Origin: Clostridium facile
GTDB lineage: Bacteria; Bacillota; Clostridia; Oscillospirales; Ruminococcaceae
NCBI RefSeq assembly: GCF_014297275.1
Contig: NZ_JACOQK010000001.1
Coordinates: forward strand, 1,860,001 to 1,924,000
DNA length: 64,000 nt
Direction of reading: 5' to 3'
A model generated the notes under the pieces. It searched no databases. It was not told where the DNA came from and saw only the letters and a program-made list of their open reading frames with translations. This document shows positions 52,801-61,372 of this stretch, piece after piece (position 1 is the first letter of the stretch; each line of letters begins with the position of its first letter). The translations under genes were made by a program, and so were the position numbers.

Positions 52801-55411
52801 TTGTGCTGATTTCCAGGTAACGGAATCCATAGAAAGTAGCGCTTGCCTGATAAGTTTCGATTCCATTTCCACTTAAAATATAACGTCCAGTAGCTTGAGC
52901 AGAGCGCAGGTTTGCAGTATAAATGCTACCTTCTGGGCCGTCATTTCCGCGGGATTTTAAACCATCATTATCGTTCAGCATTTCACCATGTCTCATGGTT
53001 AACATAGCACCTTTTGGTCCTTCTACTTGGATTTTTTCCCATCCAGCAAAGTTTTGACCCAGGTCAATTACTGCTTTTTCATTTGGCTGCAACGTAAAGG
53101 ATTCCCCATCCTGATAAGTTCCAGTTACATTAATTTTACCATGTTGGCTTTCATTTGCATCAATCGCACCATCATATACGGTAACTGTTTTTGTGTTTAC
53201 TGTCAGGTCCTCCCGTACACGAACAGAAGGTCCGATTTGCGAAACAATCTCACCACTGAATTCCTGGTTGATATCCGCATAGTTCCAAGTAGAGTCATCA
53301 TACCCATTATAGCGGAAAGATGTATCCGCATTCGCATCATAAGTTTCACCGTTAAAAATATCTCCAAAAACGATAGGACCTTGTAAAGAGGTTTTCCATG
53401 TCCTATCAGTGCCAATTACTTTTTGGCTGCCATCCGTATAGGTCAGTAATATCTGGGCACGGAACGCATTGTTTTTTCCTTGATTTCCTGCAACAGCACC
53501 ATTCCACCAACCAGAGCTGACATTTGCCACAACGGTATTGGCTTCTCCTTCGTTTATCATTTGAGTAACATCATAGGTATAGCTAAATACACGTTTTAAT
53601 GGCTGGGTATACCCTGGTTTTAATTCATCATATACCATGGAGCCGTCTTCTTGACGGGTACCAACTCGTTCCCCATTAATGAATACATCAAATACACCAA
53701 GTCCTGTTACATATAATTTAGCAGAAGCCAAATTCTGTTCTGGTGTAATTTCCTTACGGAAAGTAGGGATTCCTTGTGGAGGAAGTAAGATACCAAATCC
53801 ACCACTTGCTACAAATTCTCCATTTTCATTGATAGAACCCTGTAAAAATGGATTTTGTCCATCGTCAAAATGATAGTTATAAACAACTTCTCCTTCCTGA
53901 GAATCTGTGTAATCCACTAAGGTGAAGTTATCTACTGTACCAGATTCGTTTCCATCAGCACGGAACCCTAACATACCAATTTGGACTGGGATACCTGTAG
54001 TGCTTTGGTCACTTATCTCGCCAATTGTAAAAGTATCTACTAATTGGTTATTAATATAAGTGTTAATTTCATCCTGTGTAACATCTAATTTGATGTGTGC
54101 AGGTTTTGTTTTAAACTCTTCAATACTTCCAATTGCTGAAGTTACATCTTTCGTATGGGAAGCATAGGTTGCGTAGCTTCCATTTTTCCAGGTATGCGGT
54201 TTAAACATTACTTTACCCGGTTGGTCTTTGATGTTTAGTTGTACCATATAGAAATTATTGCTATCCATTGCATTAAACAACAGGCTAACCGCAGTATTTG
54301 AACAAGTAACATCCGCTTCCACTACATAGTGTACAGGCTCTTTTTCTCCAGTCTCAGGATCAAATGGTTCCACATAAGTATCATCAGAACCTACAAAATG
54401 GGTACTTAATCTACCGTCAACAATAGTTCCACCGCCAAATGGATTTTTTCCATCATCAAAATTATAATTTTTAACGACAATTCCATCAGCGTTTGTAGAA
54501 TAATCTGTTAAAACAATGTTGTCCAACCAGCCATCTTCTTGTTCAGCAGAACTGGTACGGAATCCAATATTTCCGATTTCACCATTCAATCCAACACCAG
54601 CTAAACTGGATTTTGGACAAGTATTTACTAAATTTCCATTGATATAGGTGTCAATCTGATCATTGGTAACTTCTATTTTTAAATGTTGAACAGCCTTTAC
54701 ATCTTCTTTCATATATTCTGTAATATCCACATCTTCTAATGCATTAAAATTACCATTCTTTTTAAAATGTGGACGAAGCTGCAATTTTGTTGCATCTTCT
54801 TTTGCTGTTCTTACCTGCCACATTAAGTAGTTGTCCTTATCTTCCGCTTCAAATACTAAGGCAACTCCTGTGTTAACAATCTGAATATCTGCTTCCAGGG
54901 TATAGTCTAGATGAATAGGTTCTGGGTCTACAGGAGTTTCAGTAGAAGTTCCCATCTGAATCCATTGGGAATCGTTCCAAGCATCCTCTCCCAATAAGCC
55001 CATTTCAAAAGTAGCAATATCAGATTGAATTGCCTGTTGGTCTTTATCCCATACAGTTACTTGCCAAAAATAGGTAGTAGATGCTTGTAAAGCATCCCCA
55101 GCATACTGGATTCCTATCGATACACTACTTTCCTGCTTTTTAGAGTCCCAAACTTTTTGGGACAAATCTTTGTCTTTTGCTACAACAACCTGATATGCTG
55201 TTTGATGTTGTCCAATTACAGAAGATTCCATCTGCCAACTGAAAGTAGGGTTCGTTACATCAATCCCTACAGGGTTTACCGCATCTTCTGTCCTTAAGTT
55301 TGTAATAGTGGTTTCGTTTGTGTCTGCCGCAAAAATATTGATTGGTGTAAAAACAGACAACATGAAACACAACGCTAAAACCAACGCAAGTATACGATTT
55401 TTTCTCTTCAA
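49805..55411 (-). CDS. Giant wall-anchored GH78 alpha-L-rhamnosidase
   Basis: An 1868-residue exported enzyme. A signal peptide (1-28) is followed by an Fn3-like domain, and two laminin-G/LamG-like repeats (about 165-315 and 335-500, each containing DGKNPF or DGQNPF-type ends) are inserted within the N-terminal rhamnosidase region. The catalytic (alpha/alpha)6 barrel shows CPQRDERQGWSADTQ with the general acid, and TIWERWNSYTKETG then MNSFNHYSYGAVAEW. A Bacteroidetes-type beta repeat, an F5/8C domain, three FIVAR repeats and NAAKTGD-helix-RRKK follow. It releases L-rhamnose from polysaccharide at the cell surface. Confidence 0.92.
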   Translation of the reverse strand: MKRKNRILALVLALCFMLSVFTPINIFAADTNETTITNLRTEDAVNPVGIDVTNPTFSWQMESSVIGQHQTAYQVVVAKDKDLSQKVWDSKKQESSVSIGIQYAGDALQASTTYFWQVTVWDKDQQAIQSDIATFEMGLLGEDAWNDSQWIQMGTSTETPVDPEPIHLDYTLEADIQIVNTGVALVFEAEDKDNYLMWQVRTAKEDATKLQLRPHFKKNGNFNALEDVDITEYMKEDVKAVQHLKIEVTNDQIDTYINGNLVNTCPKSSLAGVGLNGEIGNIGFRTSSAEQEDGWLDNIVLTDYSTNADGIVVKNYNFDDGKNPFGGGTIVDGRLSTHFVGSDDTYVEPFDPETGEKEPVHYVVEADVTCSNTAVSLLFNAMDSNNFYMVQLNIKDQPGKVMFKPHTWKNGSYATYASHTKDVTSAIGSIEEFKTKPAHIKLDVTQDEINTYINNQLVDTFTIGEISDQSTTGIPVQIGMLGFRADGNESGTVDNFTLVDYTDSQEGEVVYNYHFDDGQNPFLQGSINENGEFVASGGFGILLPPQGIPTFRKEITPEQNLASAKLYVTGLGVFDVFINGERVGTRQEDGSMVYDELKPGYTQPLKRVFSYTYDVTQMINEGEANTVVANVSSGWWNGAVAGNQGKNNAFRAQILLTYTDGSQKVIGTDRTWKTSLQGPIVFGDIFNGETYDANADTSFRYNGYDDSTWNYADINQEFSGEIVSQIGPSVRVREDLTVNTKTVTVYDGAIDANESQHGKINVTGTYQDGESFTLQPNEKAVIDLGQNFAGWEKIQVEGPKGAMLTMRHGEMLNDNDGLKSRGNDGPEGSIYTANLRSAQATGRYILSGNGIETYQASATFYGFRYLEISTTQPVTIHNVKGIVVTSVAENTGTLSTGNADVNQLISNIFWGQYSNYLSVPTDCPQRDERQGWSADTQVFSTAASYNADSKGFLQKWMQDMKDSQASNGAYPDTAPATRFGGTGQLGWADAGIIVPYNLYKMYGDKSVIEENYESMQKYIDVFLASTDKKGAGHSYGDWLAYESNDDDMKSLLGIAYYAWDAQMMAEMAEVLGKTDDVTKYQEIYEIEKEYFQQQYVNEDGSLKRGEQTACLFALFLDLLPNEESEAIVEQTLLDNISRNGNKLQTGFLGTSIIMQTLSKIGADDVAYQLLLQHGNPSWLYSVDQGATTIWERWNSYTKETGFGDVGMNSFNHYSYGAVAEWMYGYMAGIMYDFDQPGFKHIVLQPTPDQLIGHVDCSYTSEYGTIVSNWDYEDGQFIYDAVIPANTTATIYVPVEDGKSITVNGKAPEEVTTETDGLVYVKTEDGKAVFEAVSGSYQFKAGVTEYCYIDVEQTDETVPYQISVNGGELQSVPTTIKTVANEPITIQAVVKNDVDYSFQQWSGDATSTDQTITITPTDNMTLSAQFKWSGYDDLALGAKVTANSVYTAAGWSADYLTDGILNHLGGNNGFTSDSYGTNSPDISNNPFELVVDLGEVKEFDRIQLYPRTDDFSPEGKTFNFPVKYEINISENGIDYTTIYEQDEDNAPVWKPLVISCETLQQARYIQVRAFTLGTRDVPGSDGYRFQLAELGVYNTTESPEPPVETDKDILNKVIVYAEEQKASDDFNNVIADVQESFNAALDAAKEIAADPAASQDAVDAAWKALMTEIHKLGFVKGDITSLEDLVALAETYDINDYVEAGQAEFQEALKAAQDLLADKDNAMAEEIEVAESNLLNAILNLRYKANKSILEKVIAEANEVDSNAYTVESYAVLEAAVAEANAVMANENATQEEVDAAVTSVQEAMKGLVAVEKPSTETPDDNKADSTQTGQESTTTKANAAKTGDFAPIAGIMVLALAGTAAILSRRKK
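50151..50407 (-). repeat. Partner of the 257-bp identical FIVAR tract
   Basis: Second copy of the tract at 45139-45395; it encodes parts of the FIVAR repeats in the other rhamnosidase. Confidence 0.8.
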
Positions 55412-55653
55412 TGCTTTTTCCTCCTTAAGTAAAATAGTTGATACGAAAAATGAAAACCTCCTTTCTTCAATTAAAAGGTCCCAATGATTTATATAGTAAA
55501 TTATACTCTTCTTTCTATAAAAAGAAATAGATATTTAAAATTTTTGTATTAATTTCCAAATACATTTTATCTTATTTGTAAAAATTAAACAATTTAAAAC
55601 TGTTTTTTTACTACTTGTTATTTGCTATAAATGATAAATCTATTTTTTTACAA
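55412..55653. other. Upstream region of the large GH78 gene
   Basis: AT-rich, presumably holding the GH78 promoter; no gene or clear motif seen. Confidence 0.4.
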
Positions 55654-55684
55654 ACAAAAAACCTTACAGAAAAATTCTGTAAGG
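55654..55684 (-). terminator. Terminator of the zinc-ribbon protein gene
   Basis: 9-bp stem CCTTACAGA / TCTGTAAGG; the minus strand then reads TTTTTTG. Confidence 0.85.
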
Positions 55685-55708
55685 CATATAAATTCTTTAT
55701 CAGTATTG

Positions 55709-56617
55709 TTATAAGGAAGGAAAACCAAAGGATTTTAGATTCATCCCTATCGTAGATAACATTTGGTTTTGCGCCACATTGATTGTATCATCAATTCTCT
55801 TACTATACTGCTCAACAAATTCTTGTGACATATAAGCAAAATCTTTATCAAATAATGGTTTAGATGGAACAATCAAGTCAGATTTATCCATTAAATATCT
55901 TCCGCCCTCTTCCCCTTTGCTATAATAAGTATCCAGAAAATCAGATGCTGAAAAATACAAATCCAAATCTTCGTCACCAAAACAGTATTGTAATACAATA
56001 GCATCTCCACCGCCTAGAGTAGAAATAATATATTTTTCATCCCCAACTTGGTATATCCATTCATATCCCTGTATCTCTTCGTTGTATGGAACATTTTTTG
56101 CCATCCATGCGTTCAAGGCGTAAAAGGGATCCGCAGATGGATCTGGCATTCCGCAATTAATACAAAGGTATTTTCCATAATCATGTTGTGGTGCAGCATA
56201 ACAGTCTATATACTGATATCCACAATTCTGGCAAGTATGAATCGTATAACCTTGCTCAGAACAAGTAGGTGGAACCACTTCATTCCTATAATTATGGTGA
56301 CATGGTTGTACCTTTGATGTTTCTGTCTCAGTTAATGTTTGTGCATCAGTTGAGGTTATTGGTATATCAGAAATGGTTTCAGAAACTTGAGGTTGCATAG
56401 AACTATCGACAGAAAAAGTTTTTCTGCTGCTCTCCTGTGCACTTTCCAAAGGACTTGATAAACTGTTGTTATTATCTGTTGTTGTCAGATTAGAGAGTTG
56501 GTAAGTAAACAACGCTATACTGGTAATAATCAACACGGCTAATGTACTAGAAATAATGGCTATATTTTTTGTTGTGAAACAGCATTTCCACTTCACTAAT
56601 TTTTCAAGTAATCTCAT
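55709..56617 (-). CDS. Membrane-anchored protein with Cys/His zinc-ribbon, unknown function
   Basis: A 302-residue protein with a cytoplasmic N-terminus, one membrane helix (about 19-42), a Ser/Thr-rich linker, and two short metal-binding units: CHHNYRNEVVPPTCSEQGY with HTCQNCGYQY, then HDYGKYLCINCGMPDP. Such CxxC/HxY repeats occur in Clostridia surface proteins. The C-terminal 140 residues (NAWMAKNVPYNEEIQGYEW, then YFSASDFLDTYY) form an unrecognised globular domain. GAGGATA precedes the ATG. Confidence 0.72.
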   Translation of the reverse strand: MRLLEKLVKWKCCFTTKNIAIISSTLAVLIITSIALFTYQLSNLTTTDNNNSLSSPLESAQESSRKTFSVDSSMQPQVSETISDIPITSTDAQTLTETETSKVQPCHHNYRNEVVPPTCSEQGYTIHTCQNCGYQYIDCYAAPQHDYGKYLCINCGMPDPSADPFYALNAWMAKNVPYNEEIQGYEWIYQVGDEKYIISTLGGGDAIVLQYCFGDEDLDLYFSASDFLDTYYSKGEEGGRYLMDKSDLIVPSKPLFDKDFAYMSQEFVEQYSKRIDDTINVAQNQMLSTIGMNLKSFGFPSL

Positions 56618-56890
56618 TGAAAATATCCTCGTTTTACTTCATTTTAAATCACATCATCAAATGATATATCGTTCTATTTGAAAAATAGTTTTTGAACATG
56701 ATACCACAAAGTAATATAAATTCATCATTTAATTGGGGATAAAATATCCTTCTGATAGAAAATAATTTATTGAAAATGATATAAAGAAAAAACTACATCC
56801 TAATTTCTATTGCCTAAAATGTGGTTTATAATTTACAGTTGTATTATAAAAAAGAGAGCCGCAATAAAAACAAGATTATCACTCATAAAA
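56618..56890. other. Intergenic region, nothing recognised
   Basis: AT-rich upstream DNA of the zinc-ribbon gene; no RNA, repeat or strong promoter noted. Confidence 0.4.
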
Positions 56891-56924
56891 ACAAAAAAGC
56901 CTGAACGCAACTTGCGTCCAGACT
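56891..56924 (-). terminator. Terminator of tRNA-Leu
   Basis: 12-bp stem GCCTGAACGCAA / TTGCGTCCAGAC with two weak pairs; the minus strand then reads TTTTTTGTTTTT. Confidence 0.85.
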
Positions 56925-56929
56925 CGCTC

Positions 56930-57016
56930 TGGTGCGGATGAAGGGACTTGAACCCATATGAGATTGCTCTCACTAGAACCTGAATCTAGCGCGTCTGCCG
57001 ATTCCGCCACATCCGC
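56930..57016 (-). tRNA. tRNA-Leu (anticodon CAG)
   Basis: An 87-base class II tRNA including CCA. The acceptor GCGGATG pairs with CATCCGC; anticodon loop TTCAGGT gives CAG; a long variable arm (GTGAGAGCAATCTCAT) follows; the T arm is GGGTTCAAGTCCC. It reads CUG codons. Confidence 0.95.
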
Positions 57017-57054
57017 ATATCTAATTTTAAGTCCGAAACTCGAACTGCTTAGCT

Positions 57055-57083
57055 ATTATATCACGGCAGTTTTATTCTGTCAA
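57055..57083 (-). promoter_or_regulatory. Promoter of tRNA-Leu
   Basis: Minus-strand TTGACA (57083-57078), 17 bp, TATAAT (57060-57055): a full consensus promoter. Confidence 0.9.
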
Positions 57084-57232
57084 GGATTTTTAGAAAAAAA
57101 ATTAAATTTTTTGTCGTTCCTACAATTGTTGTTTTTCCGGCAATATGTTATAATAAATTAAATTTTATTTGTATAAAATCGTTGTCTTTTGTTATCACTA
57201 AAATAGCCTGTGTGAAAGAAAGGAAGAGAACA

Positions 57233-58852
57233 ATGAGCCACTGGATTCACCAAGCAGTTTTTTATCATATTTATCCTTTAGGATTTTGTGGAGCGCCAAA
57301 ATATAATGAGGAAATTGAACCAGTAAACCGTTTTGAAAAATTGATAGAATGGATTCCCCATTTAAAAATGTTAGGCATCAATGTTGTTTATCTAGGTCCA
57401 GTATTTGAATCCAGCAGACATGGATATGATACAAAAGACTATTATACGATAGATAAACGCCTGGGAACCAATGAATCATTTCAAGAAATTTGCCGACAAC
57501 TCCATCAAAATGGTATTCGCATCGTATTAGATGGAGTGTTTAACCATGTAGGAAGAGAGTTCTGGGCGTTTAAAGATGTACAGGAGAAACGGGAAAACTC
57601 CCATTATTGCAGTTGGTTCCACAACCTTAATTTTGGCGGTGGCAGCCCAATGGGAGATCCATTTTGGTATGAAGCTTGGAACGGCTGTTTTGATCTGGTA
57701 AAACTGAACCTTCGCAATCCAGAGGTAGTAGAGCATTTACTCAATGCGGTTGGAAAATGGATCGATGATTTTGGCATTGATGGATTGCGATTGGATGCTG
57801 CTGATTGTGTAGATATGGATTTCTTCCGTACTCTAAAGCATTTTACTACCTCTAAAAAATCTGATTTCTGGCTGATGGGGGAAATTATCCATGGGGACTA
57901 CAACCGTTGGGCAAACCCTGAAATGTTGGATTCTACTACGAATTATGAGTGTTATAAAGGGTTATATTCCTCCCATAATGATAAAAACTATTTTGAAATT
58001 GCCCATTCCTTAAACCGGCAATTTGGCAATGGAGGAATTTATCAAAACATTTATACCTATAATTTTGTGGATAACCATGATGTAGACCGCCTAGCTTCCC
58101 ATTTAAATGATAAAAAACATCTACAAAATGTATATACAATTTTATATACCATGCCTGGGGCACCTTCCCTTTATTACGGAAGTGAATGGGGAATTGAAGG
58201 AAAAAGGACGAGAGATGACGATAGTCCACTGCGTCCTTGTTTGGAACTCACTGAAATGCAAGGGAAAAACCCAGCATTGGTTTCCCATCTATTCAGATTA
58301 TCTCAAATCCGTCAATATTTTCCTGCCATTCAATACGGTAAATTTGAAAACGTGCAAATCAAAAATGAACAGCTGATTTTTAAACGTTATACAGACGGGC
58401 AAGTAATTTATATTGTGTTAAATCTGGCAGACCATGAAGAAACAATGGAGCTATATGCGAACTGCGCTATGCTGATGGACCTGTTGCGAGATGGTACAGC
58501 TTTTAAAAATGATGGTGGTAAATTCCAGCTTGCGATCCCAGCAAACTCCGCAATGGTTCTATTGGAGACTCAGGACATATTCCAATGGCATAGTCCGAAG
58601 GAATCACCAGTAGAAAAATTAGAACTATCTGACGAGCAAAAATGGCGGCTAGGGAGATACCGCCATTTTAAAGGGAACGACTATCTGGTCATTGATTTCG
58701 CGCGGCATTCCGAAACCCAGGAGTGGTATGTAGTCTATCAACAACTATACGGGGATGGCTCTACCTGGATACGTCCAGCGGATATGTTTTACGAAATTGT
58801 GGAACGGGATGGCATCCAACAGCCCCGGTTCCGTTATATTGGCGAAGAATAA
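57233..58852 (+). CDS. GH13 alpha-amylase-family enzyme fused to DUF1653
   Basis: A 539-residue cytoplasmic glycosidase without signal peptide. All four GH13 regions are present: DGVFNH (Asp100), GLRLDAAD with nucleophile Asp188, MGEI with acid/base Glu217, and FVDNHD. The barrel ends near 390, a beta domain follows, and residues of about 470-539 form a DUF1653 domain (GRYRHFKGNDYLVIDFARHS, then YGDGSTWIRPADMF and RFRYIGEE). The fusion is unusual. It probably hydrolyses short maltodextrins. AAAGGAAGAG supports ATG 57233. Confidence 0.88.
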   Translation: MSHWIHQAVFYHIYPLGFCGAPKYNEEIEPVNRFEKLIEWIPHLKMLGINVVYLGPVFESSRHGYDTKDYYTIDKRLGTNESFQEICRQLHQNGIRIVLDGVFNHVGREFWAFKDVQEKRENSHYCSWFHNLNFGGGSPMGDPFWYEAWNGCFDLVKLNLRNPEVVEHLLNAVGKWIDDFGIDGLRLDAADCVDMDFFRTLKHFTTSKKSDFWLMGEIIHGDYNRWANPEMLDSTTNYECYKGLYSSHNDKNYFEIAHSLNRQFGNGGIYQNIYTYNFVDNHDVDRLASHLNDKKHLQNVYTILYTMPGAPSLYYGSEWGIEGKRTRDDDSPLRPCLELTEMQGKNPALVSHLFRLSQIRQYFPAIQYGKFENVQIKNEQLIFKRYTDGQVIYIVLNLADHEETMELYANCAMLMDLLRDGTAFKNDGGKFQLAIPANSAMVLLETQDIFQWHSPKESPVEKLELSDEQKWRLGRYRHFKGNDYLVIDFARHSETQEWYVVYQQLYGDGSTWIRPADMFYEIVERDGIQQPRFRYIGEE

Positions 58853-58860
58853 CAAAAAAT

Positions 58861-58895
58861 GCAGTTCTATTACAAAGAATAGGACTGCGTTTTTA
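58861..58895 (+). terminator. Terminator of the GH13 gene
   Basis: 11-bp stem GCAGTTCTATT / AATAGGACTGC with one G-U pair, then GTTTTTATT. Confidence 0.85.
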
Positions 58896-59129
58896 TTGTT
58901 TACTGGATATCATCACAATTTTTCATGGAGGAAGCAGGGAAAAAATTTAACATTTTATCAGAATTTTTTTTGAAACAAAAAAATAGGTTTTCTTTTTGTA
59001 TGTTTTCCTATATAATAAAAGATAGTGTTTATTTTCCCCTTTCTAGTAGGATAGCAAGTGGGATAAATTTTTGTCAATAATTAGCTATCATAAATAGAAT
59101 TTTAAATTGAAAGGAACGAGGTTATCTTC

Positions 59130-60539
59130 ATGGGTGGAGTATTTGGCGTTGTATCAAAAGAAAGTTGTGTGATGGATTTATTTTTTGGAATAGACTATCA
59201 TTCACATTTGGGAACCCGCAGAGGTGGAATGGCTGTTTATGGTCCAAAAGGATTTGACCGCGCAATCCATAATATCGAAAATTCCCCTTTCCGTACAAAG
59301 TTTGAACGAGATGTAGACGAGCTGGAAGGTACAATGGGGATCGGCTGTATCTCTGACAGCGAACCACAGCCACTGTTGGTGCAATCCCATTTAGGCAGCT
59401 TTGCGATTACTACGGTTGGAAAAATCAATAATGTAGATGAGCTGGTAAAAGAGGCATACGAAAAAGGTAGGACCCATTTCCTTGAAATGAGTGGCGGCAA
59501 TATTAATGCTACCGAGTTAGTGGCGGCGTTAATCAACCAAAAAGATAGTATTGTGGAAGGCCTGAAATATGTACAGGAGTTAATTGACGGTTCTATGACA
59601 GTACTGGTAATGACCCATGAGGGGATTTATGCAGCCAGGGACCGCCTGGGAAGAACCTCTTTAATTGTTGGTAAAAAAGAGACTGGCTACTGTGTTTCAT
59701 TTGAAAGCTTTGCTTATATTAACCTGGGGTATCAGGATTATAAAGAATTAGGTCCTGCCGAGATTGTGTATATCACACCAGAAGGGGTAGAAACAGTCAG
59801 CAAACCGGGCAAAGAAATGAAAATCTGTTCGTTCCTGTGGGTATACTACGGCTATCCAACTTCTACCTACGAAGGGGTAAATGTTGAGGATATGCGTTAC
59901 CGCTGCGGTAAAATGTTGGCAAAACGTGATTCTGACGAAGTTCATCCGGATATTGTCGCTGGTATACCGGATTCCGGCATCGCCCACGCTATTGGCTACG
60001 CAAATGAATCCGGCACTCCATTTGCGCGCCCATTTATTAAATATACCCCAACTTGGCCCCGTTCCTTTATGCCAACCAAACAAAGCCAGAGGAACCTGAT
60101 TGCCCGGATGAAACTGATTCCAGTGGATGTATTAATTAAAAATAAAAAGCTGCTGTTAATTGACGATTCCATTGTACGCGGGACACAGATGCGGGAAACA
60201 ACAGAATTATTGTATCAAAGTGGTGCGAAAGAAGTGCATATTCGTCCAGCATGTCCACCATTGTTGTATGGTTGTAAATATTTAAATTTCTCCCGTTCCA
60301 AATCGGAATTGGATCTAATCACCCGCCGCATTATTTTAGAACGGGAAGGCGACCAAGCAGAAAAGATGCTGGAAGATTACGCAAACCCCGATAGCACAAA
60401 TTACAAAGAAATGGTAAAAGAAATTGAAAAACAATTAAAATTCACCTCCTTAAAATACCACCGCTTGGATGATTTGATCGAATCCATTGGAATTGAACCA
60501 TGCAAGTTGTGTACTTACTGTTGGAACGGAAAAGAATAA
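59130..60539 (+). CDS. PurF-like phosphoribosyltransferase with inactive glutaminase domain
   Basis: A 469-residue paralogue of amidophosphoribosyltransferase. The C-terminal PRTase part is intact: the PRPP loop LLLIDDSIVRGTQ and IAGIPDSGIAHAIGYA-like segments, plus cysteines in RPACPPLLYGCKY and CKLCTYCW that match Fe-S ligands of Bacillus PurF. The N-terminal glutaminase lacks its nucleophile: the protein starts MGGVFGVV where PurF has CGVFG. The usual HVRYST reads CISDSE and HNGN reads TVGK. It may use free ammonia, bind another ligand, or be regulatory. No purine genes adjoin. Confidence 0.85.
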   Translation: MGGVFGVVSKESCVMDLFFGIDYHSHLGTRRGGMAVYGPKGFDRAIHNIENSPFRTKFERDVDELEGTMGIGCISDSEPQPLLVQSHLGSFAITTVGKINNVDELVKEAYEKGRTHFLEMSGGNINATELVAALINQKDSIVEGLKYVQELIDGSMTVLVMTHEGIYAARDRLGRTSLIVGKKETGYCVSFESFAYINLGYQDYKELGPAEIVYITPEGVETVSKPGKEMKICSFLWVYYGYPTSTYEGVNVEDMRYRCGKMLAKRDSDEVHPDIVAGIPDSGIAHAIGYANESGTPFARPFIKYTPTWPRSFMPTKQSQRNLIARMKLIPVDVLIKNKKLLLIDDSIVRGTQMRETTELLYQSGAKEVHIRPACPPLLYGCKYLNFSRSKSELDLITRRIILEREGDQAEKMLEDYANPDSTNYKEMVKEIEKQLKFTSLKYHRLDDLIESIGIEPCKLCTYCWNGKE

Positions 60540-60545
60540 AAGCGA

Positions 60546-60582
60546 AAAAACTGCCAGGAATTTATCTCCTGGCAGTTTTTAT
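60546..60582 (+). terminator. Terminator of the PurF-like gene
   Basis: 9-bp stem CTGCCAGGA / TCCTGGCAG flanked by A6 and T5. Confidence 0.9.
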
Positions 60583-60720
60583 AATTGGGCCAAAAAAGAA
60601 AATTTAATTGTCGATAAAAGGTAATTTACCATAATTTTTTGTAAAATACTTTCTTTATTTGTAAAAAATAATTGAAAAATGTCTGTTCATCCCTGTATAT
60701 AGCCATTCGTCCCAAATATC

Positions 60721-60748
60721 TTGAAAATTAGAGCAAAACTGGTAAAAT
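60721..60748 (+). promoter_or_regulatory. Promoter of agrBD
   Basis: TTGAAA (60721-60726), 16 bp, TAAAAT (60743-60748), about 33 bp before agrB. No obvious AgrA direct repeat was found upstream. Confidence 0.6.
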
Positions 60749-60781
60749 AATACACGTAGATAAGAAAGGAATGCCAAACAA

Positions 60782-61372
60782 GTGGAACATATTTCTCAAA
60801 AAGTTGTTGCTTATTTTTTAAGAAACAATGTCATCACAGAGGATGAACAAGACATTTACCAATATGGTATAAAACTTATTATATCCAATGTTCTTGGAGT
60901 AGTACTTATATTGTTGGCAGGTGTCATCCTAAATCAATTTTGGTTTGCGGTGGTTCATCTAGTTTGTATGATAACGGTTCGCATTTACAGTGGTGGATTC
61001 CATGCGGATACTTATATTGTATGTAATTCCAGTTCTGTAATTACTTTCTTGTTGGTTTGTGGTGTAACAGTTTGGCTACCTCCTAAAATATGGTTATGGA
61101 GTGCAATTATATTTTGTATTGTAGCATTAATCATAGCTTTTTATCTTTCCCCGGTAGAACACCCAAATAAACCGTTTACTAAAAAACAAGGGCGAAAATA
61201 TCGGATGATAAGTTTAACTATGATGGTATTGCTTTCCATTTCTGCGGTTATCCTTACCATATATTGCATTCAAATTGGCGTTTGTATCGCCGCTACTTTA
61301 TTGGCGATTTCCATTTTAATGATTGCAGGGATAATAAAAAACCATTTTTTTAAGGAGCGACGGTTAAAATGA
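60782..61372 (+). CDS. agrB: AgrB-type peptide-processing membrane protease
   Basis: A 196-residue membrane protein that cuts AgrD and helps cyclise it. The catalytic pair is His74 and Cys81 in RIYSGGFHADTYIVC, seven residues apart as in Staphylococcus AgrB. Five to six hydrophobic helices are present. The GTG start at 60782 follows AAAGGAATG. The stop overlaps the agrD start by four bases (ATGA), so the two are translationally coupled. Confidence 0.92.
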   Translation: MEHISQKVVAYFLRNNVITEDEQDIYQYGIKLIISNVLGVVLILLAGVILNQFWFAVVHLVCMITVRIYSGGFHADTYIVCNSSSVITFLLVCGVTVWLPPKIWLWSAIIFCIVALIIAFYLSPVEHPNKPFTKKQGRKYRMISLTMMVLLSISAVILTIYCIQIGVCIAATLLAISILMIAGIIKNHFFKERRLK

